Source: Candidatus Aminicenantota bacterium (GTDB taxonomy: Bacteria; Acidobacteriota; Aminicenantia; Aminicenantales; Aminicenantaceae). From it: a stretch of DNA of 14,251 nt. Of the stretch, positions 12,668 through 14,251 are shown piece after piece. A program made the position numbers and the translations under genes. The stretch's first letter is position 1, and every line of letters starts with the position of its first letter. Below the pieces are notes generated by a model, which had not been told where the DNA came from, did no database searches, and saw nothing but the letters and a program-made list of their open reading frames with translations. The stretch spans positions 1 to 14,251 of the forward strand of contig JAUWYH010000015.1 in the NCBI GenBank assembly GCA_030615975.1, read 5' to 3'.

Positions 12668-14251
12668 AAAGATTAAAGTCTAAAGATTTAGTTTTAATCA
12701 TTTCATTTATTTTTTCAAGGAATTCATCTATCCCTATTTCCCCTTTGTCTCCTTCAGTATGAATTCTTAAGGACGCGGTGCCCCGAGTCACTTCTTTATC
12801 TCCAACGATAAGAATAAGGGGAATTTTATGGATTTCGGAATCCCTAACTTTATAGCCCACTTTTTCTCTGCGGAGATCCACACAAGATCTTAGCCCGTTT
12901 GCCTTAAATTTCTTATCCAAAGATACGGCATAATCATTATGTTTCGAAGCGATAGGAATTATAACCACTTGCACAGGGGCAAGCCAAACAGGAAAATTCC
13001 CGTTATAATGCTCGATCAAGATTCCAAAGAATCTCTCAAGCGAACCTAAAAGAGCTCTGTGAATAAGAAAAGGCCTGTGGAACTTCCCATCTTGGCCGAC
13101 ATAATTCAAATCAAACTTCTCAGATAGATTAAAATCAAGCTGAATTGTTGTACACTGCCATGATCTCTGCAAAGCATCTTTTATTTTAATATCAATTTTG
13201 GGGCCATAAAAAACTCCTTCTCCCTCATCCACATCAAAATCGAGACCCACATTGATCAATGCTCCCTTTAGAGCTCGAGTCGCTTTCTCCCAATCCTTAA
13301 CCCTGCCCACATGTTTTTCTGGCCGGGTAGAAAGAAAAATGTTATATTCACTAAAACCAAATGTCCTCAGAATCTTTAATGCTAGATAAATGACCTTCTT
13401 GATCTCCTCCTCTAACTGGTCCGCACGGCAGAAGACATGAGCATCGTCCTGAGTGAAACCTCTCGCCCGCAAAAGCCCATGGAGAACACCGCTGCGTTCG
13501 TATCGATAGACTGTGCCTAGTTCTGCCCAACGCAAAGGAAGGTCTCGATAGCTGCGGCTCCTTGAGTTGTAAACCATGATATGGAAGGGGCAATTCATCG
13601 GCTTCAATTCATACTCTGTCTCCTCAATCTGGAGAGGAGGGTACATCGCACTATAAAATTCGGTATGTCCGCTTCTCCGCCAGACATCTAGCTTAGCCAA
13701 ATGCGGGGTGTAAAGGAAATCATAGCCATCTTTGACATGCTCCTCTCGCCAATAATCCTCGATGATGTACCGAACAGTAGCCCCTTTAGGATGCCAGAGA
13801 ACCAAACCAGCTCCCAAATCATCGTTAAAACTGAAGAGATCGAGCTCAGTTCCTAGCCTTCTGTGATCTCTTTTTTTAGTTTCCTCAAGCAGGGCAAGAT
13901 AATTCTCCAGGTCCTGTTTCTTAAAAAAGGCTGTTCCATAGATTCTTTGAAGCTGTTTTCTCTGCTCATCCCCTTTCCAGTATGCACCTGATACAGATAG
14001 AAGTTTGAAATGCTTGATGTGTTTAGTGGAGGGAAGATGAGGACCCAAACAAAAATCGATAAAACTTCCCTGTTTGTAGCAAGTGACTTTTTTGCCTCCT
14101 TTTTCCTCGATCAATTCCTTTTTTAGCTCCTGCCTCAATTCATGGAAAAGGCGGAGTGCTTCTTCCTTCGGAAGGATGACTTTTTCGATAGGAACGTCAC
14201 TCTGAGCAAATTCTTGCATTTTGGCCTCTATGGAGGCGAGATCTTCGATCG
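12666..14251 (-). CDS. thrS: Threonyl-tRNA synthetase, 5' end cut by window edge
   Basis: This class II synthetase charges tRNA-Thr. The visible 528 codons start inside the second additional (editing) domain, whose Cys/His editing pair appears in DFCLGPHLPSTKH. The frame continues through 14251 (..DLASIEAKMQEF..), so the Met at 14219 is internal; the TGS domain and first part of the editing domain are outside. The catalytic core shows ELKPMNCPFHIMVYN, motif 2 TVYRYERSGVLHGLLRARGF, TQDDAHVFC and motif 3 NYVGQDGKFHRPFLIHRALL. The three zinc ligands are Cys210, His261 and His387, counted from the Met at 14219. The C-terminal anticodon-binding domain follows (PVQVVIIPIASKHNDYA to the end). It ends 12 bases before the infC ATC, its stop overlapped by the infC ribosome binding site. 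Confidence 0.97.
   Translation of the reverse strand, partial: IEDLASIEAKMQEFAQSDVPIEKVILPKEEALRLFHELRQELKKELIEEKGGKKVTCYKQGSFIDFCLGPHLPSTKHIKHFKLLSVSGAYWKGDEQRKQLQRIYGTAFFKKQDLENYLALLEETKKRDHRRLGTELDLFSFNDDLGAGLVLWHPKGATVRYIIEDYWREEHVKDGYDFLYTPHLAKLDVWRRSGHTEFYSAMYPPLQIEETEYELKPMNCPFHIMVYNSRSRSYRDLPLRWAELGTVYRYERSGVLHGLLRARGFTQDDAHVFCRADQLEEEIKKVIYLALKILRTFGFSEYNIFLSTRPEKHVGRVKDWEKATRALKGALINVGLDFDVDEGEGVFYGPKIDIKIKDALQRSWQCTTIQLDFNLSEKFDLNYVGQDGKFHRPFLIHRALLGSLERFFGILIEHYNGNFPVWLAPVQVVIIPIASKHNDYAVSLDKKFKANGLRSCVDLRREKVGYKVRDSEIHKIPLILIVGDKEVTRGTASLRIHTEGDKGEIGIDEFLEKINEMIKTKSLDFNL

Overview
This window is a compact bacterial chromosome segment of roughly 43-45% G+C (estimated by eye). Every credible gene lies on the minus strand, so biological order runs from high to low coordinates. 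It reads as one long housekeeping cluster: thrS (5' end outside the window), infC, rpmI, rplT, pheS, pheT, a ZapB-like coiled-coil gene, zapA, rny, ymdB, xseA, xseB, ispA, dxs and tlyA (3' end outside the window). Most junctions overlap or are under 60 bases. Starts include GTG, TTG and an apparent ATC. The families are all bacterial, but the sequence alone does not fix the phylum. An uncultured lineage is plausible from the short PheT and the odd infC end, but that is inference.

Translation block (14251 to 8342): threonyl-tRNA synthetase, initiation factor IF3, ribosomal proteins L35 and L20, and both subunits of phenylalanyl-tRNA synthetase. infC appears to start at ATC behind a near-perfect Shine-Dalgarno that overlaps the thrS stop. 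Its frame then runs 77 bases into rpmI because the expected stop position carries TCA. PheT lacks the N-terminal EMAP-type tRNA-binding domain. A 19-codon ORF bridges rplT and pheS, and stem-loops cover the rpmI and rplT stop codons.

Division and RNA/DNA metabolism block (8352 to 3603): a TTG-started coiled-coil protein and ZapA (FtsZ-ring factors), a possible unrecognised 59-codon ORF, RNase Y, the metallophosphoesterase YmdB, and the two exonuclease VII subunits. XseB ends in an acidic tail tipped LPF, like the SSB C-terminal peptide.

Isoprenoid block (3592 to 862): farnesyl diphosphate synthase and DXP synthase, the chain-elongation and entry enzymes of MEP-pathway isoprenoid synthesis, overlapping by 8 bases. 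A 242-base gap follows, mostly filled by a palindromic MITE-like element of about 180 bases. Then comes the S4-domain rRNA methyltransferase TlyA.

No tRNA, rRNA, CRISPR array, transposase, phage gene or convincing intrinsic terminator was seen. No stretch longer than 300 bases lacks a gene. I found no wholly new multi-gene system. The items of interest are small: start and stop codon anomalies, a missing domain, tiny ORFs, and the repeat element.
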